From assembly GCA_014376445.1 (NCBI GenBank), contig JACMRM010000210.1:1-36151 (forward strand): DNA of 36,151 nt, written 5' to 3'. This stretch comes from Bacteriovorax sp. (GTDB lineage: Bacteria > Bdellovibrionota > Bacteriovoracia > Bacteriovoracales > Bacteriovoracaceae). Under the pieces are notes generated by a model that saw only the letters and a list, made by a program, of their open reading frames with translations, searched no databases and had not been told where the DNA came from. The position numbers and the translations under genes are program-made. Position 1 is the stretch's first letter. Every line of letters begins with the position of its first letter. Below are positions 6,296 through 15,218 of this stretch, in pieces.

Positions 6296-8956
6296 CTATT
6301 TTAAATCATACCAGTTGATTCCGATTCCCATATCAACCTTTAATGGTACGCGAAGATCGACAACATTTTCCATTCCTTCGCGGACGATTTCTTTCATTAC
6401 CGTTAATTCATCTTCTTCAACTTCAAAAATAAGTTCATCGTGCACCTGAAGAAGCATCTTTGATTTTAATTTTTTCTCGGTCATTTCCTGATCAATCTTA
6501 ATCATGGCAAATTTGATAATGTCAGCAGCAGTCCCCTGAATAGGACTGTTAATCGCCATTCTTTCGGCCTGCGCTTTAATCGTTCTGTTTTGTGAATGAA
6601 TATCGGGAAGAAATCTTTTTCTTCCGTGATAAGTTTCAGCGTAACCAGTCTGCTCAGCCTTATCTTTCAGCGTATCAAGGAAAGTTTTAATTGAACTGAA
6701 TCTTGCAAAATATTTATCGATATATTGTTTCGCTTCCGTTCTTGAAATTTTTAATGTTGAAGCAAGCCCGAACGAAGACTGTCCGTACATTAAACCGAAG
6801 TTGACAGTCTTTGCCATCGAACGCTCAACTTTGGTTACTTGATTAATTGGAATGTCCATCACTTCCGCAGCTGTCTGAACGTGAATATCAATATCGTCCT
6901 GAAAGGATTTTAGCATTGTCGGGTCTTCTGAAAAGTGAGCAAGAAGTCTTAGCTCAACCTGAGAATAATCGGCAGATAATAGAAGTTTTCCTGGCCTCGC
7001 AATAAAAGCTTTACGAACTTTTTCACCCATCGGGCTTCTCACTGGAATGTTTTGAAGATTCGGGTTGGTAGAAGAAAGTCTTCCTGTCGCTGCAACTGTT
7101 AGATTATAATTTGTGTGAATTCTTTTTGTTTCTTTGTTCACCAGCTCGGGAAGCGCTTTAACGTAAGTCGATTGAATTTTTCCATACTCCCTGTGAGTCA
7201 AAAGCAGTCCTGGAATTTCGCTGATGTTCATTCCATCGAGTTCTTCTAAAACTTCAGCATCTGTCGAATAGCCTGTTTTAGTTTTTTTAACCGGAGGAAG
7301 CTGAAGTTTTTCAAATAATAAAACTCCCACTTGTTTTGGAGAATTTAAATTAATTTCTGATCCTGCAATTTTAAAAACTTTTTCTTCAACACGTTTAATT
7401 TCTGTGCCAAGATCAACTTCAAACTCTTTCAGGAAATTAACGTTTAAAGAAACACCTTCTTTTTCCATTTTTCCCAGAACCGAAATAATGTTAAGATCGA
7501 TTGAATCGTAAATCGCCTGGACATTTAGCTCTTTCATTTTCTCTTTGAACATTCTTGCTAAAACAAAGAGACCGTAAGCTCTTTCGGCATTGGCATAATG
7601 CTCATCTGCACCTGCTTCCATATCAAGATAAGCTTTCATGAGCGTATCAAGATCGTGACGATTACTTGAATCAACATTAAAGTGAGCTAGAGAAATATCA
7701 AACATATTTGAAGCAAACGGCAAATTATTTACCAGAGAATAAACATAATCTCGCTTTAAGTTCTCCCCGACAATTTCAACATCCGGATGATTCCATAGTT
7801 TTTTAATCGCGTCTTCGACTAGATTGTGATCGACCGTGTAGGCATGAGTTTCGTTGAAGGCAAAATAAATGCGCGTGATTTTTCTCGCATAAATATCTTC
7901 ATTGTCAAAAAGACTGTGAAGCGAGACTGACTTTGCATCAGTTGCCATTGCCATGATTTCATCAAAATTATTTTCATCAACTTCAACCAATGTAATCGAG
8001 ACGGTTTTTTTCGGTTGATTAAAAAGTGTACTGTCTAAAACTTCGTCCGGCAATCCATCAGGACGCTTGCTCACTTCACGGGCCAGGCTGTGCTGAAAAC
8101 GCATTTCTTGCAACTTTAGAAGAATCGTTTTAAATCCTAAGTTCCCTAAAAATTCGCTCAATTCATTCGTAGGATAAAAAGAAACAGCTGTTTCTTCTGG
8201 AGAATGTCCCAAATCAATATCCGTTACAATCTGAACCAGCTTTTTTGAGAGAAGCCCAAGCTCGAGGTGATCGGTGAAAGCTTCAATTGTCTTTTTACCT
8301 TTCAGTTTATCAACGTTAGCAATGATATTTTCCAGTGTGCCATACTCTTTTAAAAGCTTTGCGGCACCAACAGCACCAATCCCTTTCATCCCGGGAATGT
8401 TATCAGAAGTATCACCGACGATTGATAAATAATCTACGATCTGCTCTGGGCGAACACCCATTTTTATTTCAACATCGTCAGGAGAATAAATTTTATCCTT
8501 CATCGTATCGAGAAGTTTTGTATTTCCGTGAACAAATTGCATTAAGTCTTTATCACCTGAAGCAATAAAAATTTCGTCGAACTGATCTTTCCATTGCACG
8601 CAAGCTGATCCGATAATATCGTCGGCTTCATAATTGTCGTGTGAAAAAGTGGGTAGGTTCATTTGTTTAATTAATTGATCGATCAACGCAAATTGCGGAA
8701 TCAGATCTTCCGGGGGTGCGCTCCTGTTTGCTTTATACAGATCATAAAGTTCATTTCTAAACGAACCACCTTTCGTATCCCGAGCAAGAAAAACGTGAGT
8801 CGGTCTGTGATCTGATAAGAGTTTTAAAAGCATCGTCAGCATTCCGTAAACGGCATTTGTTGGAATTCCTTCCGGAGAATGCATTGGTCTGATGGCGAAA
8901 AAAGCACGGAAAATAAAATTCGAGACGTCGACGATGATCAAACGCTTTTTTGACAT
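6296..8956 (-). CDS. polA: DNA polymerase I
   Basis: The protein has 886 residues. Repair and Okazaki-fragment polymerase. The N-terminal 5'-3' exonuclease (about 1-290) retains its acidic sites, for example YEADD (109-113), SGDKD (133-137) and GDTSDN (181-186). The C-terminal polymerase (about 490-886) has motif A DYSQVELR (663-670, D663), the O-helix motif around K716 and F720 (ERSMAKTVNFGLMYG), and motif C QVHDEL (837-842, D840). The middle 3'-5' exonuclease region (about 315-475) has lost motif residues: where E. coli has DTE there is SVSLHS, and the terminal YxxxD is replaced by YANAE/R, so proofreading is probably absent, as in Taq and Bacillus enzymes. AGGA precedes the ATG by 5 nt. 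The gene lies 23 bp after the RDD protein gene and is probably in one operon with it. Confidence 0.97.
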   Translation of the reverse strand: MSKKRLIIVDVSNFIFRAFFAIRPMHSPEGIPTNAVYGMLTMLLKLLSDHRPTHVFLARDTKGGSFRNELYDLYKANRSAPPEDLIPQFALIDQLIKQMNLPTFSHDNYEADDIIGSACVQWKDQFDEIFIASGDKDLMQFVHGNTKLLDTMKDKIYSPDDVEIKMGVRPEQIVDYLSIVGDTSDNIPGMKGIGAVGAAKLLKEYGTLENIIANVDKLKGKKTIEAFTDHLELGLLSKKLVQIVTDIDLGHSPEETAVSFYPTNELSEFLGNLGFKTILLKLQEMRFQHSLAREVSKRPDGLPDEVLDSTLFNQPKKTVSITLVEVDENNFDEIMAMATDAKSVSLHSLFDNEDIYARKITRIYFAFNETHAYTVDHNLVEDAIKKLWNHPDVEIVGENLKRDYVYSLVNNLPFASNMFDISLAHFNVDSSNRHDLDTLMKAYLDMEAGADEHYANAERAYGLFVLARMFKEKMKELNVQAIYDSIDLNIISVLGKMEKEGVSLNVNFLKEFEVDLGTEIKRVEEKVFKIAGSEINLNSPKQVGVLLFEKLQLPPVKKTKTGYSTDAEVLEELDGMNISEIPGLLLTHREYGKIQSTYVKALPELVNKETKRIHTNYNLTVAATGRLSSTNPNLQNIPVRSPMGEKVRKAFIARPGKLLLSADYSQVELRLLAHFSEDPTMLKSFQDDIDIHVQTAAEVMDIPINQVTKVERSMAKTVNFGLMYGQSSFGLASTLKISRTEAKQYIDKYFARFSSIKTFLDTLKDKAEQTGYAETYHGRKRFLPDIHSQNRTIKAQAERMAINSPIQGTAADIIKFAMIKIDQEMTEKKLKSKMLLQVHDELIFEVEEDELTVMKEIVREGMENVVDLRVPLKVDMGIGINWYDLK

Positions 8957-8979
8957 AAGAATCCTAATATTTATTTAAG

Positions 8980-9483
8980 CTAGATAGAACCAGGTGTATC
9001 CGAAGCCCACCAACTTGTCTTTCTATTTTTTACTCCAGCGAAGTTGTCATCGTTGGCCATAACGGACGTATCCGCCATTACATCACCTAGCCGATGTCCG
9101 GAGTCGAGATTGTACAAAAGATAAAGTTCGAAGCCAATAAGCACGACACCGAGAATTGCGCCTAAAATCCAGCCAATAATCGGAAGAAGAAGTGCGACTA
9201 AAAGCGGTAAAGTAAATGGAAGATTTCTAATGACTGATTGCTTGTATGAACACGGAGATCCGTCTTCGAGGGACTTCACCGCGAAGCCCATAAATTTTTT
9301 TCCAGCAGACTGCCCGTTACTCATACCGTCGCAAATCGACATGTAAATAATTCCGAGAACAACTCCTAGCGGATAAAACCAAATAGAAAAGCATGCAACG
9401 ATAAACAAATCGATCGCTTTTGCTATGAGCCTGGTTAACTTTGCGACACGAATCGCTTTTTCTAAAAGATACTTTCTATCCAT
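8980..9483 (-). CDS. RDD family integral membrane protein
   Basis: The protein has 167 residues. It matches the RDD family layout: hydrophobic segments at about 25-51 and 88-125, the conserved NGQSAGKKFMGFAV stretch (about 56-69), an Arg-containing loop before the second hydrophobic region (IRNLPF), and the C-terminal LDSGHRLGDVMADTSV motif (about 126-141) with the Asp/Arg/Gly residues that define the family. It sits in the inner membrane. Family members are mostly uncharacterised; some have been linked to ion or proton antiport, but the sequence does not decide this. It is first in a likely operon with polA and divergent from trxA. Confidence 0.85.
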   Translation of the reverse strand: MDRKYLLEKAIRVAKLTRLIAKAIDLFIVACFSIWFYPLGVVLGIIYMSICDGMSNGQSAGKKFMGFAVKSLEDGSPCSYKQSVIRNLPFTLPLLVALLLPIIGWILGAILGVVLIGFELYLLYNLDSGHRLGDVMADTSVMANDDNFAGVKNRKTSWWASDTPGSI

Positions 9484-9591
9484 AAATCAATTCTAGTGAT
9501 ACCACTCGTAAAATGCAAAGAAAAACCCCCTGTTAACCCTTAGAGTTACCAATAAGATGCCTCTACAAGTGCCATGCATAATTTTTTTAAG

Positions 9592-9620
9592 TTGGAACGT
9601 TGTCCCGATATATGTAGTAT
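9592..9620 (+). promoter_or_regulatory. Putative sigma-70-type promoter for trxA-gmhA
   Basis: TTGGAA (9592-9597) and TAGTAT (9615-9620) are separated by exactly 17 bp, a good -35/-10 arrangement. The -10 ends 28 bp before the trxA ATG, and a strong AAAAGGAG ribosome-binding site lies 6 nt before that ATG. The remainder of the 165-bp divergent intergenic region with the RDD gene shows no other structure I can support. Confidence 0.5.
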
Positions 9621-9648
9621 TAATCTTACACACTAAAAGGAGTTCCTT

Positions 9649-9972
9649 ATGGGATCAGTTAATAAAACAGACGAAGCACATTTTGAATCAGACGTATTAA
9701 AAGCAGAAACACCTGTACTAGTAGATTTCTGGGCAGAGTGGTGTGGACCATGTCGTGTACTTGGACCAATACTTGATGACGTTGCTAAAGAATTAGGTGA
9801 AAAAGTTCAAATCGTAAAAGTTAACGTTGATGACAATCCTGAGTTGGCCCAGAAATATGGTATCCGCGGGATCCCGACTATGATCTTTTTCAAAAACGGC
9901 CTGGCTGCTAAAACACTTGTTGGTGTTCAGGCAAAAGATGAGATTAAGAAATCTCTTGAAGAGCTAGCATAG
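9649..9972 (+). CDS. trxA: Thioredoxin
   Basis: The protein has 107 residues, standard for a single-domain cytoplasmic thioredoxin without a signal peptide. The active site is WCGPC (C32 and C35), preceded by VDFWAEW. The cis-proline motif GIPT (P76) and the C-terminal GVQAK region are also present. It reduces protein disulfides using electrons from thioredoxin reductase. The start is fixed by AAAAGGAG just upstream. gmhA follows after 4 bp, so the two genes are very likely cotranscribed. Confidence 0.97.
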   Translation: MGSVNKTDEAHFESDVLKAETPVLVDFWAEWCGPCRVLGPILDDVAKELGEKVQIVKVNVDDNPELAQKYGIRGIPTMIFFKNGLAAKTLVGVQAKDEIKKSLEELA

Positions 9973-9976
9973 TTCG

Positions 9977-10552
9977 ATGTTTGCACTTCACTCGCTTCAA
10001 GAAGCACAAAAAGTTTTGAATTCGTTTATCGAAAATAAAACAAACATTAATAATATAAATTCGGCCATCTCTGTGATGGTCGATTCTTATAAAAATAACG
10101 GACGTATGTTTAGTTGTGGAAACGGCGGATCTATGTGCGATGCTATGCACTTCGCTGAAGAGCTGACTGAAAGATTTAGAAAAGAAAGAAAACCTCTTGC
10201 CGCCATGGCAATCAATGACCCTTCTCACCTTACCTGTGTTTCAAATGACTATGGATATGATGTTGTGTTCTCACGATACGTTGAAGCCTGGGGAAACAAA
10301 GGCGATGTCCTGCTGGCAATTTCGACGTCTGGCAACTCACCTAATGTTCTTCTTGCAGTTGAAGCTGCAAAGAAAAAAGGAATGAAAGTTGTAGGTCTTC
10401 TTGGTAAAGACGGCGGGAAGTTAAAAGATATGGTCGATGTCGCTTTAGTTGTTGATTCGCCAATCAGTGATCGTATTCAGGAAGTGCACATCAAATGCAT
10501 TCACATTTTCATTGAAGGGATTGAGAGAAGTCTTTTCCCCGAGAACTATTAA
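9977..10552 (+). CDS. gmhA: Sedoheptulose-7-phosphate isomerase (phosphoheptose isomerase)
   Basis: The protein has 191 residues, one less than E. coli GmhA. It converts sedoheptulose 7-phosphate to D-glycero-D-manno-heptose 7-phosphate, the first step to ADP-heptose for the lipopolysaccharide inner core. It is a SIS-fold protein with the phosphate-binding SCGNGGS (46-52) and STSGNS (116-121) loops. The catalytic and metal residues align: H58 and E62 in MHFAEELTERFR, Q168 and H176 in QEVHIKCIHIFIEGIE. Its presence suggests a heptose-containing LPS core. It starts 4 bp after trxA without an obvious ribosome-binding site, suggesting translational coupling, and ends 6 bp from the converging membrane protein gene. 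Confidence 0.95.
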   Translation: MFALHSLQEAQKVLNSFIENKTNINNINSAISVMVDSYKNNGRMFSCGNGGSMCDAMHFAEELTERFRKERKPLAAMAINDPSHLTCVSNDYGYDVVFSRYVEAWGNKGDVLLAISTSGNSPNVLLAVEAAKKKGMKVVGLLGKDGGKLKDMVDVALVVDSPISDRIQEVHIKCIHIFIEGIERSLFPENY

Positions 10553-10558
10553 TCAAAA

Positions 10559-11008
10559 TCAATTAATGAACGCACCAATAACAATCAAAAGCGCCGCCAT
10601 ATTGGTGAACAGCAGCCATTTCCTCGATTGAGTTTGTCGGTAATTCACGAAAGCATCAAGCAGAAATACCTGTGCCCACAAAACAAACCCTAATCTATAA
10701 ATAAATGATCTGGTTGTATCGGCAACATTAAATCCATCCAGAAGAAATGGAAGAGTAAACAGCACTAAAAAAATCAGTGACATCACGGAGCGCTTCACTC
10801 GCTCGTCGTGATAAAAAATCATGTCCGGGCGTTTGATCTTAATATATAAATCATTCAAAAATAAAATGTAAACGAATGCGATTAGATAATCATCAAATGA
10901 TCTGAAACCTATGAAAAATTGAAATAGCATCAGGGCACTGAACGATAAAAGAAGCGCAAGCTTGATCCTCGTAAGGTGAATACCTGAAAGTCCTTTTAAA
11001 ACATTCAT
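10559..11008 (-). CDS. Small multi-pass membrane protein of unknown function
   Basis: The protein has 149 residues. No family is recognised. Hydropathy by eye gives four to five membrane segments: about 16-36, 41-53, 73-91, 104-119 and 130-148, with a basic loop at 54-72 (KIKRPD, HDERVKR). It probably lies in the inner membrane. There is no Shine-Dalgarno sequence before the ATG, but a TATACT hexamer lies 6 nt upstream, so translation may be leaderless. It converges on gmhA with 6 bp between the stop codons and stands apart from the TPR operon upstream by about 110 bp. Confidence 0.65.
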   Translation of the reverse strand: MNVLKGLSGIHLTRIKLALLLSFSALMLFQFFIGFRSFDDYLIAFVYILFLNDLYIKIKRPDMIFYHDERVKRSVMSLIFLVLFTLPFLLDGFNVADTTRSFIYRLGFVLWAQVFLLDAFVNYRQTQSRKWLLFTNMAALLIVIGAFIN

Positions 11009-11014
11009 GCAATT

Positions 11015-11043
11015 AGTATAACCGATGAACCAATTTGACCTAA
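11015..11043 (-). promoter_or_regulatory. Possible promoter giving a leaderless transcript
   Basis: On the minus strand TATACT (11020-11015) lies 6 nt before the ATG at 11008, with a poor -35 candidate TTAGGT (11043-11038) 17 bp further upstream. If used, transcription would begin at or next to the start codon. The absence of a ribosome-binding site fits this, but the -35 is weak. Confidence 0.25.
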
Positions 11044-11120
11044 ATTAAGCTTTTAGATTCGGTTAAATAGCTGATTTACATAAACCAAGCTTAAGCCCTG
11101 TATGCCAAAAAAGCATGCCA

Positions 11121-11399
11121 CTAGCGGACGCGCTCGATTCCTTTCTTGATTTCTACAGTAAAGGACTTCCTATAAGGAAGTCTGTTCGTAAAACGCTTCT
11201 CGTGAATAGGAGAAATCGAGATGTCACTCGGTGATCCTGTATCCCCTTCAATATTTAAGTCATCGAAGTCGAATTTTTCATACTGCTTATAAGTATAAAT
11301 AACTTTTTTACCGCCCACTTTAGTTTCTTGCCCATCGACAAAATCCTGAGCGTGCGCGATTGATGAAATAAAAAGTGCTACCATAAGAAAAGTTTTCAT
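11121..11399 (-). CDS. Small exported protein, last gene of the TPR/outer-membrane operon
   Basis: The protein has 92 residues. A signal peptide (residues 1-17, cleavage after AHA) precedes a mature chain of about 75 residues with no cysteine. An acidic middle (FDFDDLNIEGD) is followed by a basic C-terminal part (about 68-92). No family is recognised. It starts 2 bp after the stop of the TPR lipoprotein gene, so it is almost certainly part of the same operon and probably acts in the periplasm or at the outer membrane with the TPR proteins. The function is unknown. Confidence 0.65.
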   Translation of the reverse strand: MKTFLMVALFISSIAHAQDFVDGQETKVGGKKVIYTYKQYEKFDFDDLNIEGDTGSPSDISISPIHEKRFTNRLPYRKSFTVEIKKGIERVR

Positions 11400-11401
11400 A
11401 A

Positions 11402-12334
11402 TTAATTCCTGATAAATTTATCTACTTTCTGTGCATACTCAGAGATCGCTCCAGTACTCGCCGTGACATTGCCCAGAACAGTCTGAGCATCCACAGGACG
11501 GTTAAGAAGCTTCAATGCTACAGCATAGTTTAATCCAACTGAAGGCATTGCCAGTGTTGCCTTATCAAAGCGTGAATAAATATCTACTGCCGATTGATAA
11601 TCACCTTTAATTAAATTTGCTGAGGCCAGCGCTGAACCTACATCTATATCCTTCGGACTTCTTTTTAAAAGACCCTGAAAAATAGGAAGAGCTTTTCCAA
11701 CAGTACCGAAACGCAGATATAACTGTGCAAGGTTGTAGGTTGGAGTGACGGCAAAAGTATTTAAATCAGCAGCTAGCTTAAAAGCAGCAAGGGCCTTCTG
11801 AAATTTTCCCTGCTTCTGATAGACCACTCCAAGGTTATTGACCGGTGGGATATACTTGCTGTCGAGATCGCGTGATTTGTTATAAAAAAGAATCGCTTTT
11901 GCGTAGTCTGATTTTAAGAAGTAACAAGTTCCCAGCTGATTCCAGTAACTCGTGTTTGTTCTATATTTTACGTATTGATCATCAGCAATTTTTAGTGCTT
12001 CATCAAATTTGCCCTGATAGCATTTAATGTTAATCTTCATAATCGGATCATCTGTCTTCCCTGCTGTCTCTTCCAGTTTTGCAGCAGGAAGTGAAGAAAG
12101 AGATTCTTTAATCAAAGCATGTGCAGATTCATCAGTTGATGAAAAATCGAATTCATCTTTGTCCGCACGGTATTTCTCTTCAGATTTTTTGCCGAAGTCC
12201 AGTTGCTCTACCCAGCCAAAATCATCTTCGCCAACGCTCACTTCTTTTTTAGCTGAAGCGATTTCTCTCGAAGGATAATTTGTTGCTGTTGAACAAGCAG
12301 ATAATAATATTATAAGTGGTAATAGTCTCTTCAT
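11402..12334 (-). CDS. TPR-repeat lipoprotein
   Basis: The protein has 310 residues. It begins with a lipoprotein signal ending in the lipobox LLSAC (lipidated C14). After an acidic, Ser-rich linker (about 25-110), tetratricopeptide repeats fill about 120-300: motifs such as WNQLGTCYFLKSDYAKAILFYNKS, VNNLGVVYQKQGKFQKALAAF and YNLAQLYLRFGTVGKALPIF are typical A/B helices. It is likely a periplasm-facing outer-membrane lipoprotein and scaffold. The start codon overlaps the stop of the preceding gene (ATGA), showing tight coupling. The order beta-barrel, TPR, TPR, TPR lipoprotein recalls Glt-type motility complexes of myxobacteria and Bdellovibrio, in which a TPR lipoprotein (GltE/AglT type) is a component. 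That assignment is inference. Confidence 0.8.
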   Translation of the reverse strand: MKRLLPLIILLSACSTATNYPSREIASAKKEVSVGEDDFGWVEQLDFGKKSEEKYRADKDEFDFSSTDESAHALIKESLSSLPAAKLEETAGKTDDPIMKINIKCYQGKFDEALKIADDQYVKYRTNTSYWNQLGTCYFLKSDYAKAILFYNKSRDLDSKYIPPVNNLGVVYQKQGKFQKALAAFKLAADLNTFAVTPTYNLAQLYLRFGTVGKALPIFQGLLKRSPKDIDVGSALASANLIKGDYQSAVDIYSRFDKATLAMPSVGLNYAVALKLLNRPVDAQTVLGNVTASTGAISEYAQKVDKFIRN

Positions 12335-15216
12335 TTTGAACCCGCCTTATCCATCAGCACATTTCCGTTGTCATTAAAGTATTCCGGGATAATCGCATCG
12401 TTTTTAACCAGGAACCATCCGTTATCGCTCGACAGTATGTTTTCCTTTTCAATTTTTTTAATTGCTGTGTGTCTGAAATCTTGTGATTGTTTTTCCAGGG
12501 GAGCTGCAAGTTTCTGCATCCCTTTGTGAAATGAAGCCACGTACTCAGCAGATTTTCCTTCCGGTGAGAATGCTAGTACTTCACTTTGAAGAGACTCATG
12601 TCCTTCCACTAAAAGTCTGTATGCTCTAACGATACCGATTCCTGAACCAAGCTCTGCTATAGAGATGGCTTCAGTTGTGATCTTATCCAGCATCTGAAAT
12701 TTCATTTTCAAATTTTTATTGTACTCTGCTTCGGGAAAGCTAAGTTTTACAGCTTTAAGATTCTTTACTTGTACTTCAAGACCTGCAAGACGAATCAATG
12801 AAATGGCATCAAGCCCTTCAAGAGGAACATCCATTTTAGATTTTTTTGCAGCCTCATAATAAGTCAGCATTTTATTTCTGACCTTCTGGGCATCTTCAGC
12901 TCTTCCAAGATTTTCCAGCTCATTTGCCAAGAGGCTTGAAGGATAAATTAACTGAGGCCACATCTCTTTTGAGGCTTCCAGTTTCTTTATAACTTCACTG
13001 AATGATCCCCATTTGCTTGCAGCTGCAAGTTCATTTAAATGGTCCAGATACCCGGGAAGAACCACATCATTTCCAAGTCCGCATTTTGGGGCCTTGCCTA
13101 AAATATTTAAGCTTTTATCAAACTGTTTGTCTGCCAGATAAATTACGTTCGCATTCTTGAAAAACGTTTTAATATTTTTTGAATTTGTCGTGCAGATTTT
13201 ATCAAAAATCTTTTCACTTAAAGCAGCGGATTCAGCAAACTGGCGACGCTGGAAAAGATCTGTGGTGAAAAGAATAAAATCTTTTTCAAACTTATTAAAT
13301 TCGACAGCTCCCATCATTGTCACTGTTCGGTCTGCCCATCCATACATCTGCTTCCAGTCACCTGTTTCATAAAATAAAACAGCGATGTTATAGGCAGCAG
13401 TCTTCTTGGCTTCGTTGTCGGTCTCAGGAGATTTGTAGATTTGCAAGTATCCTTTCAATGCCCCACGCTTGTCACCTTTTACACTTGCCTGTTCAACTTT
13501 TTCGAACTGCATTCCCAGAACTAAAGTTTTTACTTTGGCAGCGTATTCAGGACTGACTTTAAATTCATTTGTTTCAACTCTCTTCGCCCACTCTCCCAAA
13601 GCCACCTTATTGCCTGTGTCTTTGTGATAGTCCATAACCTGGGCCAGCATCTTCTCCTGGGTTTCTTTTTCACCGGGAAAACTTGCTTTGTATTTCAATA
13701 ATATTTTTTCAGCTTCACTAATATTCTTTTTACCCATTTGAGTTGAGAAAAGACGTTGATAAACGACGCTTGATTTCTCACCTTTAGGGTCAACTGCCAG
13801 AAAGCCTTCATAGGCAGGTATTAAGTAATCTTCTGAAGTTTTTTTGCTGACATTCTTTCCTAGAGAAACCATAAGAGCGTTGCTTGCCTGTTCTTCAGTT
13901 TTTTTATCTTTGTTAGTCTGAGATCTTTTAATCGCTTCTGCATAGAGAGGAACGGCTTTATCAAACTGACCGATTGCAAAATAAGTTTCACCCGCATGAA
14001 AGTAAGATGACTGTGAAAGTGCCGGGTTAATTACCGCACCCATCATAAAATATTCATTGGCCGCTGCTGCTTTTTCTTCGCGTGTCTTCGCTGCATTTTC
14101 ATAAGTTTTTGCAACCAGCTGCTGCTGAATTAAACCCGCCATTTTTTCGACGTTGAATTTTAAAATCTCAGTCTGCTCAGGAGTTAAATTTCCTTTGGAA
14201 AACTGTGAAGTTAAAGCACGACTTGTTTCAAGATGTTTTTGATCACGTCCGAATTTCTCATATAAGCTGATAAGCTCAATATTAATGTCAACTTCTTCTT
14301 TTTCACTCGATTTATACTGAAGTGCTTCGCTAAGAGTTTTTTCAGCTGCTGAAAACTTTCCCTGAGTTTTAAGATATTTCCCTACTTTCAGCATAACTTC
14401 AGAAATGCTTTTTCCATTTTTCTTGTAAAAAGCAATTGCTTCATTTCCTCTTCCAGCTTCCGTGTAGAAGAAGGCAAGGTCGCGCTCGATACTTTTCGAC
14501 ATATCAATGTATTCAGGCTTTTTTGAAAGCTCGTAAGACTCATTCATCGTATCGATGGCCTTGTCATACTTACCCATTTTGAAATATGACCATGCAAGGT
14601 TGAACGAATCTTTTGTCCACCATTTATCGCGTTTATTCTTCAAGGCAGCTTCGTAAAGTGCCATTGATTTATCAAATGAACCCTTGTTGAAGTAAAGTTC
14701 GGCAAGTGCAATACGGGACTTGTCAGCAATCACAGAACTAGGCTTTGATTCATCCAGCGCTTTCTGGAAAAATTTCTTTGATTGTTCTTCCTGCTTCAAC
14801 TCTTTTGCATTGTAGGCAAGGATATAATAAGCGTCGCCTTTTTCATCAAATTTTTTAAATTTTTTAAGCAGCACTAAAACTGTTTTTTGGGCCTGGTCAA
14901 AATAACGGCGTGACTCTTTAAAGTATTCGTCCTTATTTTTCTCTCTTTTATCTGCCGGAGCTTCCAGATATTTCTGGTTCTCCTGATCTTTTAGAAGTCT
15001 TGCTTTCTCAAGAAGAACTTGTGCCATACGAAGCATAAGATCCGGTCTTTGTGCACCGACTTGTTTATTCAAACGTGTTACTTCACGAAGCTCTTCATCA
15101 AGAACTTTGATCAACTCAACTCTTCTTTGCTCTACATCAGCATGTGCAGACTGAACAATAATCGAGTTTGCCAATAGTAATCCAAGACAAAATGATAAAA
15201 ACGTATTTCTTTTCAT
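12331..15216 (-). CDS. Large exported TPR-repeat protein
   Basis: The protein has 961 residues. A signal peptide (residues 1-27, cleavage after SAHA) is followed by TPR helices through most of the chain. Clear units include AYNAKELKQEEQSKKFFQKA (about 135-154), RIALAELYFNKGSFDKSMALYE, AWSYFKMGKYDKAIDTMNES, GKYLKTQGKFSAAEKTLSEA and HAGETYFAIGQFDKAVPLYA (about 405-424). The C-terminal third is less regular but still helical. It is probably a periplasmic scaffold binding the partner proteins of this operon. It lies 2 bp after the upstream TPR gene and overlaps the downstream lipoprotein gene by 4 bp. Similar multi-TPR proteins are encoded in deltaproteobacterial gliding clusters; orthology cannot be settled from this reading. 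Confidence 0.8.
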   Translation of the reverse strand: MKRNTFLSFCLGLLLANSIIVQSAHADVEQRRVELIKVLDEELREVTRLNKQVGAQRPDLMLRMAQVLLEKARLLKDQENQKYLEAPADKREKNKDEYFKESRRYFDQAQKTVLVLLKKFKKFDEKGDAYYILAYNAKELKQEEQSKKFFQKALDESKPSSVIADKSRIALAELYFNKGSFDKSMALYEAALKNKRDKWWTKDSFNLAWSYFKMGKYDKAIDTMNESYELSKKPEYIDMSKSIERDLAFFYTEAGRGNEAIAFYKKNGKSISEVMLKVGKYLKTQGKFSAAEKTLSEALQYKSSEKEEVDINIELISLYEKFGRDQKHLETSRALTSQFSKGNLTPEQTEILKFNVEKMAGLIQQQLVAKTYENAAKTREEKAAAANEYFMMGAVINPALSQSSYFHAGETYFAIGQFDKAVPLYAEAIKRSQTNKDKKTEEQASNALMVSLGKNVSKKTSEDYLIPAYEGFLAVDPKGEKSSVVYQRLFSTQMGKKNISEAEKILLKYKASFPGEKETQEKMLAQVMDYHKDTGNKVALGEWAKRVETNEFKVSPEYAAKVKTLVLGMQFEKVEQASVKGDKRGALKGYLQIYKSPETDNEAKKTAAYNIAVLFYETGDWKQMYGWADRTVTMMGAVEFNKFEKDFILFTTDLFQRRQFAESAALSEKIFDKICTTNSKNIKTFFKNANVIYLADKQFDKSLNILGKAPKCGLGNDVVLPGYLDHLNELAAASKWGSFSEVIKKLEASKEMWPQLIYPSSLLANELENLGRAEDAQKVRNKMLTYYEAAKKSKMDVPLEGLDAISLIRLAGLEVQVKNLKAVKLSFPEAEYNKNLKMKFQMLDKITTEAISIAELGSGIGIVRAYRLLVEGHESLQSEVLAFSPEGKSAEYVASFHKGMQKLAAPLEKQSQDFRHTAIKKIEKENILSSDNGWFLVKNDAIIPEYFNDNGNVLMDKAGSK

Positions 15217-15218
15217 AA

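Noticed and set aside
6269-6300. Inverted repeat AATAGCA/TGCTATT at the end of polA as a terminator
   Set aside because: The stem is 7 bp with an 18-nt loop, AT-rich, overlaps the stop codon and is not followed directly by a T-run.
9944-10228. 94-codon minus-strand frame across the trxA-gmhA junction
   Set aside because: It is fully antisense to the end of trxA and to well-conserved gmhA coding sequence; its composition is that of a shadow frame.
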